A stretch of 64,000 nt of DNA from JAXGRD01 sp040766105 (GTDB lineage Bacteria > Bacillota > Clostridia > Peptostreptococcales > Anaerovoracaceae). This document shows, one piece after another, positions 16,537-25,251 of the stretch. A program made the translations under genes and the position numbers. The notes under the pieces were generated by a model. That model was not told the origin of the DNA and did no database searches. It saw only the letters and a list, made by a program, of their open reading frames with translations. Numbering within the stretch: position 1 is the stretch's first letter; each line of letters opens with the position of its first letter. The stretch is from contig JAXGRD010000004.1 of the NCBI GenBank assembly GCA_040766105.1, positions 186,001 through 250,000 of the forward strand, given 5' to 3'.

Positions 16537-18273
16537 ATGAAAGGTTTAGAATCTATACAAAACACGGTCATCCACGTTGCAGATGCCATAACCGCTGCCC
16601 TGGATATTGAAACGGAAATCGTCGACCATACGTTGAAAATCATCGGTGGTACAGGAAGATATGTGAAGAAAATCGGTTCCTATGAAGAGGATGGAAATCT
16701 TGACTCACAGTATCTATACGCAGAAATTCTTAGAAGTGGCAGAGAGTACATCAGTTTAGACGTTCAAAATGACGTCTTTTACGATCAGGTGGAGGGTGAA
16801 TTGGCAGAGGTTGCCTGCCCCATCCTACGAGATGGGGAAATCATCGGAATCATCGGCTTGGTGGCATTCACGCAGGAACAGAGGGATCTTATTGCTACGA
16901 AGCAGGATTCCTTTATAGAGTTTCTCCGAAGGATGTCTGAGCTCCTCACCGGTAAGCTGGTGGAAGCCCAGAGCAATGTGAAACTAGCCACAGTGTTGGA
17001 GTCCATGCCCGAAGGCCTCATTGTCACCGACCCGGAAGGAGAAATTTTTTCCTGCAACTTTGCTTGTGCCGTGCTATTGAAACAGAGCAAAGAGCAAATT
17101 CTCCAAAGGGATATACTGGACCTTTTTAATAAAAATACATTTTTTGATAGAACGGAACGCACTCCGGTGGAAGAAAAAGAAGTGCTGTATCGACGGGGCA
17201 GCAGTGAAAAACGCCTGTTGTTTCGTGCCATCGCAATGCCGGAAATCGGCTTCATGTATCTGTTTCAGGATGCTACATCAGCCGCAGTAAAAGCCATGCA
17301 AACGGCTTTCCTACATACGGAAACCACCTTCGATGATATTACCGCAACAACAGAAGAAATGATTCTGCTCAAGCAGCGCGCCCTGCAAGTTTCTCCCAAC
17401 AACTCCACTATTATGATTACCGGCGAGAGCGGGACAGGTAAGGAATTCCTTGCTCGAGCAATTCATAATGCCAGCGATCGTGCAGGTCTTCCCTTTGTGC
17501 CCATCAACTGCGGTGCCATACCGGAAGCACTTCTGGAAAGTGAACTGTTCGGATATGAGAAAGGCGCTTTTACCGGCGCATCCCCTACGGGAAAAATCGG
17601 TAAGTTCCAGCTTGCAGAAAAAGGAACTTTGTTTTTAGATGAAATCGGTGATATGCCCCTTCACTTGCAGGTGAAGCTCCTTCATGTCCTCCAGAACCGG
17701 ACCATAGAGCGTGTTGGTGGAACTTCTGCTATTGATATCGATGTGCGCATCATCGCCGCAACCAATAAAAATTTAGAGGAGATGATAAAGAAAGAGGAGT
17801 TCCGAGAAGATTTATACTTCCGCCTCAACGTAATCCCTCTTCATCTACCTCCGTTGCGAGAAAGGAGAGACGACGTATCTTCCCTGTTAAACGCTTCTCT
17901 TCACCGGTTTCGTTCCCTCCTTCATAAGTCAGTGACAGGCTTTGACGATGGCGCAAAGCAGATGTTGCTTTCTTACCACTGGCCCGGGAACATTCGCGAA
18001 CTTGAGAATACTATAGAGTATGCCGTCAACATGGCGAAAGGCAACGTTATTACGCTGGATGATCTTCCGCCGAGAATCCTAACAGGGAAGGAATCCCCTC
18101 ACTCCACATCCGGTGCAACTCTAAAAGAACAGACCGACGCGGCACAGCGAAATATCATCGCTTCCTGTCTGTCACAAACGGGCAATACCTTGGAAGGCAA
18201 GCGTTTGGCTGCACAAATACTGGGAATTAGCGAATCTACATTGTACAGAAAAATAAGGGAATTGAAGATGTAA
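16537..18273 (+). CDS. Sigma-54-dependent transcriptional activator (RocR-like)
   Basis: This 578-residue enhancer-binding protein has an N-terminal sensory region with a PAS-like domain at about residues 145-250 (MPEGLIVTDPEGEIF). The AAA+ domain has Walker A GESGTGKE near residue 295, the sigma-54 contact loop GAFTGA near 343, and DEIGDMP. A Fis-type helix-turn-helix lies at the C-terminus (RLAAQILGISESTLYRKI). The start at 16537 has AAGGAG at 9 bases; longer frames extend into the IS30 end. It sits between the guanidine hydrolase genes and a -24/-12-driven permease operon, as RocR does in arginine catabolism. The effector ligand is unknown. Confidence 0.93.
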   Translation: MKGLESIQNTVIHVADAITAALDIETEIVDHTLKIIGGTGRYVKKIGSYEEDGNLDSQYLYAEILRSGREYISLDVQNDVFYDQVEGELAEVACPILRDGEIIGIIGLVAFTQEQRDLIATKQDSFIEFLRRMSELLTGKLVEAQSNVKLATVLESMPEGLIVTDPEGEIFSCNFACAVLLKQSKEQILQRDILDLFNKNTFFDRTERTPVEEKEVLYRRGSSEKRLLFRAIAMPEIGFMYLFQDATSAAVKAMQTAFLHTETTFDDITATTEEMILLKQRALQVSPNNSTIMITGESGTGKEFLARAIHNASDRAGLPFVPINCGAIPEALLESELFGYEKGAFTGASPTGKIGKFQLAEKGTLFLDEIGDMPLHLQVKLLHVLQNRTIERVGGTSAIDIDVRIIAATNKNLEEMIKKEEFREDLYFRLNVIPLHLPPLRERRDDVSSLLNASLHRFRSLLHKSVTGFDDGAKQMLLSYHWPGNIRELENTIEYAVNMAKGNVITLDDLPPRILTGKESPHSTSGATLKEQTDAAQRNIIASCLSQTGNTLEGKRLAAQILGISESTLYRKIRELKM

Positions 18274-18282
18274 ATTGTCATT

Positions 18283-18312
18283 TTTAACAATAAAGTTCCC
18301 GTATTTAACAAT
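18283..18312 (+). promoter_or_regulatory. Candidate upstream activator sequences (two 9-bp direct repeats)
   Basis: TTTAACAAT occurs at 18283-18291 and 18304-18312, exactly 21 bases (two helical turns) apart. The first copy also forms the dyad TTGT-N8-ACAA. They lie about 50-80 bases upstream of the -24 box, a distance suited to an enhancer-binding protein. Confidence 0.45.
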
Positions 18313-18330
18313 TATTTCACATTCTTTTTT

Positions 18331-18357
18331 AGAAACCCACGGAATCCGTGGGTTTCT
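18331..18357. promoter_or_regulatory. Perfect 13-bp dyad just upstream of the sigma-54 promoter
   Basis: AGAAACCCACGGA is followed, after one base, by its exact complement. No T run follows on either strand, so it is a poor terminator for the activator gene. It ends 5 bases before the -24 box and may be a binding site. Confidence 0.5.
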
Positions 18358-18362
18358 GTAGT

Positions 18363-18378
18363 TGGCATGAGAATTGCT
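18363..18378 (+). promoter_or_regulatory. Sigma-54 (-24/-12) promoter
   Basis: TGGCATGAGAATTGCT matches the consensus TGGCAYR-N4-TTGCW at every fixed position. GG and GC are at the required 12-base offset. It lies 64 bases before the permease start codon and downstream of the sigma-54 activator gene. Confidence 0.9.
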
Positions 18379-18441
18379 CTCAATAAGGGTTATAAGACAC
18401 TCCGCAATGCGGAGCTCTCGATCGAAACAGGAGGTGATCTA

Positions 18442-19920
18442 ATGAGAGATTCTCAAAGTCAAGTCCACGAACACAAAAAAGAAGCGCCCACCAAATTAAA
18501 ACGGGGCATCCGTGGCTGGCAAGTCGGCTTTATCGCACTGGGCGGCATCATAGGATCCGGATATTTCCTAGGAACCGGATACGCTTACAATGAAATGGGC
18601 CCCGGCATCATATTCGCTTATTTATTAGTTGGCTTTATCGTTTTCGGCCTAATGATTTCTTATGCGGAATTACTGGTCAACCTTCCGCGAAGTGGTTCAT
18701 TTATTTCTTATTCAAAAGAATTTTTAGGAGATCCGGTCTCCGCTGGTATTGGTTGGTCCTACTGGGCAAACTGGGCGGCTTACGTTCCTGCGGAATGTTT
18801 AGCAGTGGGCATCATGCTCAACGTATTTATTCCCGGAAACATCTTCGTCTATTCTGTCATTGCATTGACACTTCTGACCTTTATCCAACTGGCTGGTGTA
18901 GATTGGTTTGCCAAGATAGAATCCGGTCTCTCCATGACCAAGGTTTTTGCCATCATCGTCTTCATCATCATTGCTGCCGGTATTTGGTTGGGTCTGTGGG
19001 GCAACGCTGATGGCTTTGTCGGTGGAAAGGTCGTCTTTGCAGATGCCACAGAAAACCTAAAGGAACAACTCTTCCCCTATGGCGTAGGTATCATCTTCAT
19101 CTTACTGGTATCCGTTCTTGTAAACTTCCAGGGTACAGAAATCATCGGAATGACTGCGGCGGAAACAGACCATCCGGAAATCGCCATCCCTAGAGCATGT
19201 AAGGCTGTAGTTGTCCGTGTCGCATTGATTTTTATCATCCCCATCACCTTCTTGATTTTGCTCTTCCCCCACGAAGAAGCGGGACTGGATGACTCGGTAT
19301 TCGCCGTCGTCTTAAAGAGTTATGGTATGGATGCCATCGCCTGGATCTTCTCGGCCATCGTCATTGTTGCGGCATTCAGCTGTGCCAACACCGGTATGTA
19401 TGCAACATCGCGCGTAGTATACTCCTTGGCGTTGGAAGGATTGGCTCCAAAGGGACTGGCAAAGTTAAACAAAAATGCCGTTCCCAAGAATGCTGTTCTC
19501 TTCACCGTAGCGCCCATGTGGGTTGTAGTCATCATCGGCTACCTACTCCCCGACTCTGCATTCTATGCCTATCTGTTGAATATTGCAGGGTTCACCGGAA
19601 CTACCTGTTGGATGGGTATCATCGGATCACAACTGGTGTTCCGACACAAGCTGAAAAAGCGAGGCTATGATGTCTCTCACCTAAACGTGCGCGTCAAGCA
19701 CATGTGGATTCCCATCGTTTCCATCATTGCACAGACCTTCGGTCTGGCATCCCTCTTGGCCGATCAGTCCATGTGGCCTGTATTCGGAATATCCTTGGGC
19801 TGCTTCCTGATTCCTGCTCTTCTTGTGTATATCGCACAGAGAATGGGCAAGGCAAGAGTCAACCCGGAACTTCCCGACGAAGAGCAGCGGTTTGATGAAA
19901 AGTATCCACAAAAAGCATAA
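18442..19920 (+). CDS. APC-family amino acid permease
   Basis: This 492-residue membrane protein has about twelve hydrophobic segments. The first carries the amino acid-polyamine-organocation signature GGIIGSGYFLGTG (near residue 43), which forms the backbone binding site. The start at 18442 follows AGGAGGTGAT at good spacing; a longer in-frame extension overlaps the sigma-54 promoter and is rejected. It is cotranscribed with the class III aminotransferase 48 bases downstream. In the roc regulon an APC permease (RocE) imports arginine or ornithine, so a basic amino acid is the inferred substrate. Confidence 0.9.
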   Translation: MRDSQSQVHEHKKEAPTKLKRGIRGWQVGFIALGGIIGSGYFLGTGYAYNEMGPGIIFAYLLVGFIVFGLMISYAELLVNLPRSGSFISYSKEFLGDPVSAGIGWSYWANWAAYVPAECLAVGIMLNVFIPGNIFVYSVIALTLLTFIQLAGVDWFAKIESGLSMTKVFAIIVFIIIAAGIWLGLWGNADGFVGGKVVFADATENLKEQLFPYGVGIIFILLVSVLVNFQGTEIIGMTAAETDHPEIAIPRACKAVVVRVALIFIIPITFLILLFPHEEAGLDDSVFAVVLKSYGMDAIAWIFSAIVIVAAFSCANTGMYATSRVVYSLALEGLAPKGLAKLNKNAVPKNAVLFTVAPMWVVVIIGYLLPDSAFYAYLLNIAGFTGTTCWMGIIGSQLVFRHKLKKRGYDVSHLNVRVKHMWIPIVSIIAQTFGLASLLADQSMWPVFGISLGCFLIPALLVYIAQRMGKARVNPELPDEEQRFDEKYPQKA

Positions 19921-19968
19921 ACAAAAAAAGATAAATACTGTATAATTCATTTAGGAGGTAAAGAAAAA

Positions 19969-21366
19969 ATGATTACAGACAAAAAAAGTCCCTACAGAAT
20001 GGTAACAGACGAACAACTGCAGAAGTTGGATGCTCGCGAGAAGAAGACTTTCTTGGAGCGCACAAAGAAATCAAAGGAAGTCTTTGAGAAAGCACAGGAA
20101 ATGCTCCTCAACGGAACACCCACTCCGTGGATGGGTGACTGGGGAACGGAACACCCAATCTTTTTGGACAAGGCACAGGGAAATAGACTGACCGACGTAG
20201 ATGGCAACGTGTATGTTGACTTCTGCCTAGGTGACACCGGCGCTATGTTCGGTCACAGCCCGGAAGCAACCGGCGATATGGTTTGCAAACAAGTAAGAAA
20301 CGGTATCACCACCATGATGCCTACCGTAAACGCTTTGGAAATCGGAAAAGAACTGGGTAACAGATTCGGCCTCCCCCTTTGGCAGGTTGCAATGACAGCA
20401 ACAGAAGCAAACCGCTATGTCATCCGTATGTGTAGAGCACTCACCGGCAGACCAAAAGTTTTGTCCATGAATGAGTCCTACCACGGTAGCTTGGATGAGA
20501 CTCTTCCCCATATCGGAGAAGATGGTACCCTTCAGTTGCGATCCGACTACGACATGAACCCGGGCGTTCCAAAGGATCTTCTCAGCCGAATTGTTGAGTT
20601 CAACGATGTGGAAGCACTGGAAGAAGCTTTGGCCCACGAAGATTGCGCTTGCGTATTGGCAGAGCCGGTTATGACCAACTGTGGTATGGTTTTACCTGCA
20701 GAAGGTTACTTAGAAAAACTGCGAGAACTTTGCACCAAATACGGTACCTATTTGATTATCGACGAGACCCACACCTTCTCCAACGGCTACGGTGGCTACA
20801 CCAAGGAATACGGTCTTAAGCCCGACTTTGTCACCATCGGAAAGTCCATTGCCGGCGGTATCCCCGTTGCAGTATATGGATTTACCCATGAAATCGGAGA
20901 AGCGGTAAACGCTACCTTCGGTCACAAGGGAGTATCCGACCCCATGGGTATCAGCGGAACCCTGTCCGGAAACGCATTTGCCATTGCAGCCATGATGGAA
21001 ACCCTAAAAAAGGTTGCCACACCGGAAGCATTTGAAAAAATGATTGCAGGACAGGAAAGATTGTCCGACGGTCTCGATGAAGTCCTGAGAAAGAACGACA
21101 TTCCCTGGAGCTTGACGAGAAGCGGGTCCAGATGTGAGCTGCAGTTCATGCCGACCCTGCCAAAGAACGGTTCCGAAGCAAAGAATCACTTTGACTGGGA
21201 ATTAATGTACTACACCCACCTCTATCTGATCAACCGTGGCATATTGATTACGCCTTTCCACAACATGATGTTGATTCCGCCGGTAGCTTCCGACGAAGAT
21301 ATCGACAAGTTGATCCAGGCATGGGATGACTGCCTGACCGAGTTGGCAGAAGTAAGCAGACAATAA
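19969..21366 (+). CDS. Class III (glutamate-1-semialdehyde-like) pyridoxal-phosphate aminotransferase
   Basis: This 465-residue enzyme of the class III aminotransferase family is closest in features to glutamate-1-semialdehyde aminomutases. Visible are DGNVYVDFCLGD near residue 73, the cofactor aspartate in IIDETHTFSNGY, and the Schiff-base lysine in TIGKSIAGGIPV (near 285). The ATG follows TAGGAGG. It is the second gene of the sigma-54-driven operon. No haem genes are near, so an aminotransferase step in amino acid breakdown, as for RocD, is more likely than haem synthesis. The true amino donor is unknown. Confidence 0.88.
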   Translation: MITDKKSPYRMVTDEQLQKLDAREKKTFLERTKKSKEVFEKAQEMLLNGTPTPWMGDWGTEHPIFLDKAQGNRLTDVDGNVYVDFCLGDTGAMFGHSPEATGDMVCKQVRNGITTMMPTVNALEIGKELGNRFGLPLWQVAMTATEANRYVIRMCRALTGRPKVLSMNESYHGSLDETLPHIGEDGTLQLRSDYDMNPGVPKDLLSRIVEFNDVEALEEALAHEDCACVLAEPVMTNCGMVLPAEGYLEKLRELCTKYGTYLIIDETHTFSNGYGGYTKEYGLKPDFVTIGKSIAGGIPVAVYGFTHEIGEAVNATFGHKGVSDPMGISGTLSGNAFAIAAMMETLKKVATPEAFEKMIAGQERLSDGLDEVLRKNDIPWSLTRSGSRCELQFMPTLPKNGSEAKNHFDWELMYYTHLYLINRGILITPFHNMMLIPPVASDEDIDKLIQAWDDCLTELAEVSRQ

Positions 21367-21398
21367 CGATTACCCTACAAATACACCCATAACAAAGG

Positions 21399-21438
21399 AA
21401 CGGCCTCTCAGCTTGAATCACTCAGCTGTGGGGCCGTT
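21399..21438. terminator. Shared terminator between the aminotransferase and dapB
   Basis: AACGGCC and GGCCGTT close an imperfect 15-base stem (CAGCT/AGCTG inside). It lies between two converging genes; T runs are weak on both sides. Confidence 0.6.
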
Positions 21439-21452
21439 GCCTTATACTTATT

Positions 21453-22205
21453 CTATATCTCCACCACATCCTCCATGGTATAGGCTCCCGCAGGCTTTCC
21501 CGCAAGAAACCTTGCCGCTTCCATGGCACCGCGTGCACAACATTCCCAGTTGTAGGTGCGATGGGTGACCTCCAGCCTTTCCCCCATGGCACCAAAGAGA
21601 ATGGTGTGGGTACTGGAAATATCCCCCGCACGAATGGAATGGAAGTCTATCTCTGCAATGTCCTTCCCTGACGCTTTTGCAATGGTCTCTCCAAATTCCT
21701 TCGCCGTACCACTGGGAGCATCCACCTTCTTCTCATCGTGATAATCGATAATCTCTACCTTACACTGATTCTTCAATGCCTTCGCAGCCAACTTGACCAT
21801 TTCCGTCATGACATTTGACATATAGGAAGTGTTGGCAGCCTTTAGCATAGGTATTCTCTTTGCCGCATCCTCAAATAGTTGCAAGTCTTCTTCTGAGAAT
21901 CCTGTGGTACCGCAGATGAGCGCTTTATTGTGATTTACGCAGGCAGCGATGATCTCCTTGGAAAGGGCAACGGTGGAAAAGTCGATGACCATATCACAAT
22001 CTTCGATGATTTCTTCAATATCCCCATAGCACAATGCACCACAAGGTTCTCCCATGCCGGACACTAAGCCCGCATCCTTTCCGATATAGTCTCTTCCCAT
22101 AGGTGCAATACAGCCAACCAAATTGATATCTTCGCTCTTCACAGTCGCCTGCACATTGAGTCGACCCATCTTTCCTCTGGGTGCCGTAACGATTACTTTC
22201 AGCAT
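21453..22205 (-). CDS. dapB: 4-hydroxy-tetrahydrodipicolinate reductase
   Basis: This 250-residue enzyme carries out the NAD(P)H-dependent reduction in lysine and diaminopimelate synthesis. The N-terminal nucleotide-binding start is VIVTAPRGKMGR. The family active-site segment is recognisable as DEKKVDAPSGTAKEF (near residue 160), and CGTTGF lies near 97. The length is typical. It follows a small metallopeptidase gene by 12 bases in the same direction. No other dap genes are in the window. Confidence 0.94.
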   Translation of the reverse strand: MLKVIVTAPRGKMGRLNVQATVKSEDINLVGCIAPMGRDYIGKDAGLVSGMGEPCGALCYGDIEEIIEDCDMVIDFSTVALSKEIIAACVNHNKALICGTTGFSEEDLQLFEDAAKRIPMLKAANTSYMSNVMTEMVKLAAKALKNQCKVEIIDYHDEKKVDAPSGTAKEFGETIAKASGKDIAEIDFHSIRAGDISSTHTILFGAMGERLEVTHRTYNWECCARGAMEAARFLAGKPAGAYTMEDVVEI

Positions 22206-22217
22206 ATCCTGCCCCTT

Positions 22218-22583
22218 TCACTTTCTCAAATACTTCTTTAATTGTTCATCATCCCATATTTCCAAGCCTCTTTCACCGGCTAGTGACTCCACATGGTGGG
22301 TAAACTCATGAAGGAGGGTTTCCCTCAGTTCATTTTTGAAGGCCTCCGGACTCAGGTGGCCGTATATTTGTCGAAAAGAACCATAGTAAATAATAATCAA
22401 CCGGCCCATGGAACTGTCTCGCACATACTCTCCCAAGATAAGCAGATCATCCCTCTTGGCATGTTCGCTCACCTTCTTTTCCGGAAGAAGTAAGATTCCC
22501 CCATTTAAGCCGGCGTAGAATGCCCTTGGTATTTCCTCGGCTATCTCATCCAGCATTTTTTCCGCTTCGTCAATGGTAACCAC
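22218..22583 (-). CDS. Small zincin-like metallopeptidase family protein
   Basis: This 121-residue protein contains the zinc-binding motif HEFTHHVES near residue 92, an HExxH with a following His, as in the short metallopeptidase family of many Firmicutes and Actinobacteria (Pfam Zincin_1). It has no signal peptide and is predicted to be cytoplasmic. The start is GTG at 22583 with GAGGAGG six bases before. A promoter TTGGCG-N17-TATAAT precedes it. It is probably cotranscribed with dapB. The biological substrate of the family is unknown. Confidence 0.85.
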   Translation of the reverse strand: MVTIDEAEKMLDEIAEEIPRAFYAGLNGGILLLPEKKVSEHAKRDDLLILGEYVRDSSMGRLIIIYYGSFRQIYGHLSPEAFKNELRETLLHEFTHHVESLAGERGLEIWDDEQLKKYLRK

Positions 22584-22607
22584 GCCAACCTCCTCTTTCC
22601 TACCATC

Positions 22608-22636
22608 ATTATAACCGAAAGAGCATCCTCCGCCAA
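22608..22636 (-). promoter_or_regulatory. Sigma-A promoter of the metallopeptidase-dapB unit
   Basis: TTGGCG and a perfect TATAAT are separated by 17 bases on the minus strand. Confidence 0.7.
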
Positions 22637-22641
22637 GAAAA

Positions 22642-22663
22642 AGCAGACCCCAAAAGGTCTGCT
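22642..22663 (-). terminator. Terminator of the 50-residue protein gene
   Basis: The 8-base-pair stem AGCAGACC/GGTCTGCT has a 6-base loop and is followed by TTTTTC on the minus strand. Confidence 0.8.
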
Positions 22664-22686
22664 AATCTTTTTGTTATCTTACATGG

Positions 22687-22839
22687 TTACTTCTTTTCAA
22701 AAATCATCTTTCCGCCGTCTTGCTCAATGACTAAATTGCCATCCTCCAATTCTGCTTCCAACGGATCAGACTCTCCTTCAGTGAGAAGCACTTTTCCATC
22801 TTCCTTTATTTCCACAGAAGCACTGATAAATCTTTTCAT
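22687..22839 (-). CDS. Hypothetical 50-residue acidic protein
   Basis: A complete small frame: ATG at 22839 with AAGGAGG 8 bases upstream, ending TAA, and its own terminator 24 bases downstream. The product starts MKRFISASVEIKEDG and ends MIFEKK. It is acidic, without cysteines or hydrophobic segments, and alternates charged and beta-prone residues, suggesting a small beta-sheet protein. No family is recognised. The good ribosome site and terminator are the main support. Confidence 0.65.
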   Translation of the reverse strand: MKRFISASVEIKEDGKVLLTEGESDPLEAELEDGNLVIEQDGGKMIFEKK

Positions 22840-22944
22840 TACGTACCTCCTTGCGAAACATAATATCTTATAATCTATGATAACACGCTTTTTCTCAGTA
22901 TACCCTACCCGCTACGGGTAGTTCTTATGGATATAAAGCAATAA

Positions 22945-22969
22945 CTCCCCATCCTGCCGGGATGGGGAG
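22945..22969 (-). terminator. Terminator of pnp
   Basis: A 10-base-pair stem CTCCCCATCC/GGATGGGGAG with a 5-base loop lies 21 bases after the pnp stop. The T-rich tail is moderate. Confidence 0.75.
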
Positions 22970-22990
22970 CCACTTTTAATTTTCTTTTCT

Positions 22991-25090
22991 TTACAGAAGT
23001 TCCTTCCTTGAAAGATTGATTCTTCCTTGGCTATCGATTTCTGTGACTTTCACTTCCACTTCATCGCCGATGTTCATCACATCTTCAACCTTTTCCACTC
23101 TCTGCTTTGCCATCTTGGAAATATGCAGGAGGCCTTCCTTACCGGGAAGCACTTCAATGAAGGCTCCAAAGTTCATGATTCTCATGACCTTGCCCTTGTA
23201 GGTTTCGCCCACTTCCACTTCCTTAATGAGGAGTTCAACCTCTGCCAGACCCTTTTCCGCACTTTCCATGTCAGGTGCTGCGATGTAAACCAGTCCGTCA
23301 TCATCGATGTCGATTTTCACGCCGGTTCTCTCCACGATGCCGTTGATGGTCTTTCCTCCCGGCCCGATGATGATTCTAATCTTGTCGGGATCCACCTGCA
23401 TGGACAGGATTCTGGGTGCCCACTTGGACAACTCCGGTCTGGGTGCATCCAGTTCTTCCAGCATTTCCTTCATGATGTGCATACGGCCTTCTCTCGCCTG
23501 CTTCAACGCATCTTCCAGCACTTCCTTGGACAAGCCGTGAACCTTAATATCCATCTGAATTGCCGTAACGCCCTTCTCTGTACCGGTCACCTTAAAGTCC
23601 ATGTCTCCCAAGAAGTCTTCCATTCCCTGAATATCGGAAAGGATCACCATCTTGCTGGATCCGTCCTCTTCCACTCTCTCAATGAGGCCCATGGCGATTC
23701 CGGCTACGGGTGCCTTTATGGGTACACCTGCATCCATCAATGCCAAGGTACTTCCGCAAGTGGATGCCATGGAGCTGGATCCGTTGGAGGAAAGAATCTC
23801 TGATACCACTCTGATGGCATAGGGGAATTCCTCAATATCGGGAAGAACCGGTATCAACGCACGCTCTGCCAAAGCACCATGACCAATTTCTCGCCTGCCG
23901 GGACTTCTCATGGGCTTTGCTTCTCCCACGGAATATGGTGGGAAGTTGTAATGATGCATGTATCTTCTGTCCGTCACCTCGGTGATGCCGTCCACTCTCT
24001 GACCTTCCCCTACAGGACCGATGGTAGCTACGGACAATGCCTGGGTTTGACCTCTTGTGAAGATAGCACTTCCGTGGGTTCTGGGAAGAACACCTGCTTC
24101 GCACCAGATTGGTCTTATTTCATCGGGCTTTCTGTTGTCCGGTCTGATTCCGTCGTCCAAGATAAGGCTTCTCACCTGCTCTTTTGTGATGTTGTATAGG
24201 ACGCCCCCGATGTCATCGCTGTTTTCCGGATAGATTTCAGCGAAGTGTTCCTTTGTTTCCACTTCAACCGCATCCATGTTCTCCAGTCTTTCCAACTTGT
24301 CATAGGTCTGCACTGCGGCTCTCATCTTTCCTTCCGCATAGGCTCTCACATCTGCATCGATGTCCTCCGGAATCTTGTGGAGGGCAACTTCCTGTTTGGG
24401 CTTTCCTACTTCGGCAACCACTTCTTCAATGAATTCCACCAAAGTTTTTATTTCTTCATGACCGTACAAGATGGCATCCAAGATCACATCCTCAGGCAGC
24501 TCATTTGCGCCCGCTTCTACCATCATGACAGCATCCTTCGTTCCCGATACCACCAGATGAAGTTCGCTTTCCTCTCTCTGTGCCAGGGAAGGGTTCACAA
24601 CAAACTCTCCATCCACCATGCCGATGAGAAGAGAGCCGGTTGGTCCATCCCAAGGAATGTCGGAGATTGCCAAAGCAACGGAAGATCCGATCATGGCAGC
24701 AATTTCCGATGGGGCATCCAAGTCCATGCTCATAACGGTTGCAACCACCTGCACATCGTTGTAGTATCCCTTGGGGAACAAGGGACGCAAGGGTCTGTCC
24801 ATCAATCTGGAACTGAGGACAGCGGAGTCGGAAGGTCTTCCTTCTCGCTTTAAAAAACCGCCGGGGATTTTGCCTGCTGCATACATCTTTTCTTCGTAGT
24901 TGCAGCTCAGTGGAAAGAAGTCGATGTCCGGTCGTGGCTCCTTTGATGCCACCACAGTTACGTTCACCACGGTGTCACCGTACTTAACCATAACCTGACC
25001 GTTGGTCTGCTCGCAAACCTTTCCGATTTCCAGTTCCAGCAATTTCCCGCCTAAAGCGGTTCGAAATGTCTTATAATCTGTAAATTTCAT
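22991..25090 (-). CDS. pnp: Polyribonucleotide nucleotidyltransferase (PNPase)
   Basis: This 699-residue phosphorolytic 3'-5' exoribonuclease has the full family length. Two RNase PH domains are seen (PGGFLKREGRPSDS near residue 78; RTHGSAIFTRGQTQ near 355), then a KH domain with IIGPGGKTI near 560 and a C-terminal S1 domain (GKVMRIMNFGAFIEVLPG near 630). The start follows AGGAGG. It lies downstream of rpsO, the standard arrangement, with a terminator-like hairpin between them that may attenuate read-through. Confidence 0.98.
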   Translation of the reverse strand: MKFTDYKTFRTALGGKLLELEIGKVCEQTNGQVMVKYGDTVVNVTVVASKEPRPDIDFFPLSCNYEEKMYAAGKIPGGFLKREGRPSDSAVLSSRLMDRPLRPLFPKGYYNDVQVVATVMSMDLDAPSEIAAMIGSSVALAISDIPWDGPTGSLLIGMVDGEFVVNPSLAQREESELHLVVSGTKDAVMMVEAGANELPEDVILDAILYGHEEIKTLVEFIEEVVAEVGKPKQEVALHKIPEDIDADVRAYAEGKMRAAVQTYDKLERLENMDAVEVETKEHFAEIYPENSDDIGGVLYNITKEQVRSLILDDGIRPDNRKPDEIRPIWCEAGVLPRTHGSAIFTRGQTQALSVATIGPVGEGQRVDGITEVTDRRYMHHYNFPPYSVGEAKPMRSPGRREIGHGALAERALIPVLPDIEEFPYAIRVVSEILSSNGSSSMASTCGSTLALMDAGVPIKAPVAGIAMGLIERVEEDGSSKMVILSDIQGMEDFLGDMDFKVTGTEKGVTAIQMDIKVHGLSKEVLEDALKQAREGRMHIMKEMLEELDAPRPELSKWAPRILSMQVDPDKIRIIIGPGGKTINGIVERTGVKIDIDDDGLVYIAAPDMESAEKGLAEVELLIKEVEVGETYKGKVMRIMNFGAFIEVLPGKEGLLHISKMAKQRVEKVEDVMNIGDEVEVKVTEIDSQGRINLSRKELL

Positions 25091-25217
25091 TCTTTTTACT
25101 ACCTCCTGTAGTCTCTTTATTTTAATCTTCGCTTAACCTTTCTAACTATATCCTATAATCATTGAAATATCAACGACTAATTCGATATTTCAAAAACTTT
25201 TTCCCGTGAGAACACAA

Positions 25218-25240
25218 AAGCGGAGCCATCCGCTCCGCTT
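25218..25240 (-). terminator. Hairpin between rpsO and pnp
   Basis: The 9-base-pair stem AAGCGGAGC/GCTCCGCTT is followed on the minus strand by TTTTGTGTTC. It lies 12 bases after the rpsO stop. Confidence 0.75.
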
Positions 25241-25251
25241 CTTTTGTTTTG

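Noticed and set aside
18331..18357. Dyad read as a rho-independent terminator of the activator gene
   Set aside because: No T run follows on either strand and the loop is a single base; a regulatory site fits better, though termination is not excluded.
19969..21366. Annotation as haem-pathway glutamate-1-semialdehyde aminomutase (hemL)
   Set aside because: No haem genes are nearby, and the gene is in a sigma-54-driven operon with an amino acid permease; only family membership is supported.
23027..23803. Plus-strand open frame opposite pnp
   Set aside because: His/Phe/Cys-rich composition typical of the antisense of a coding sequence; pnp is certain.
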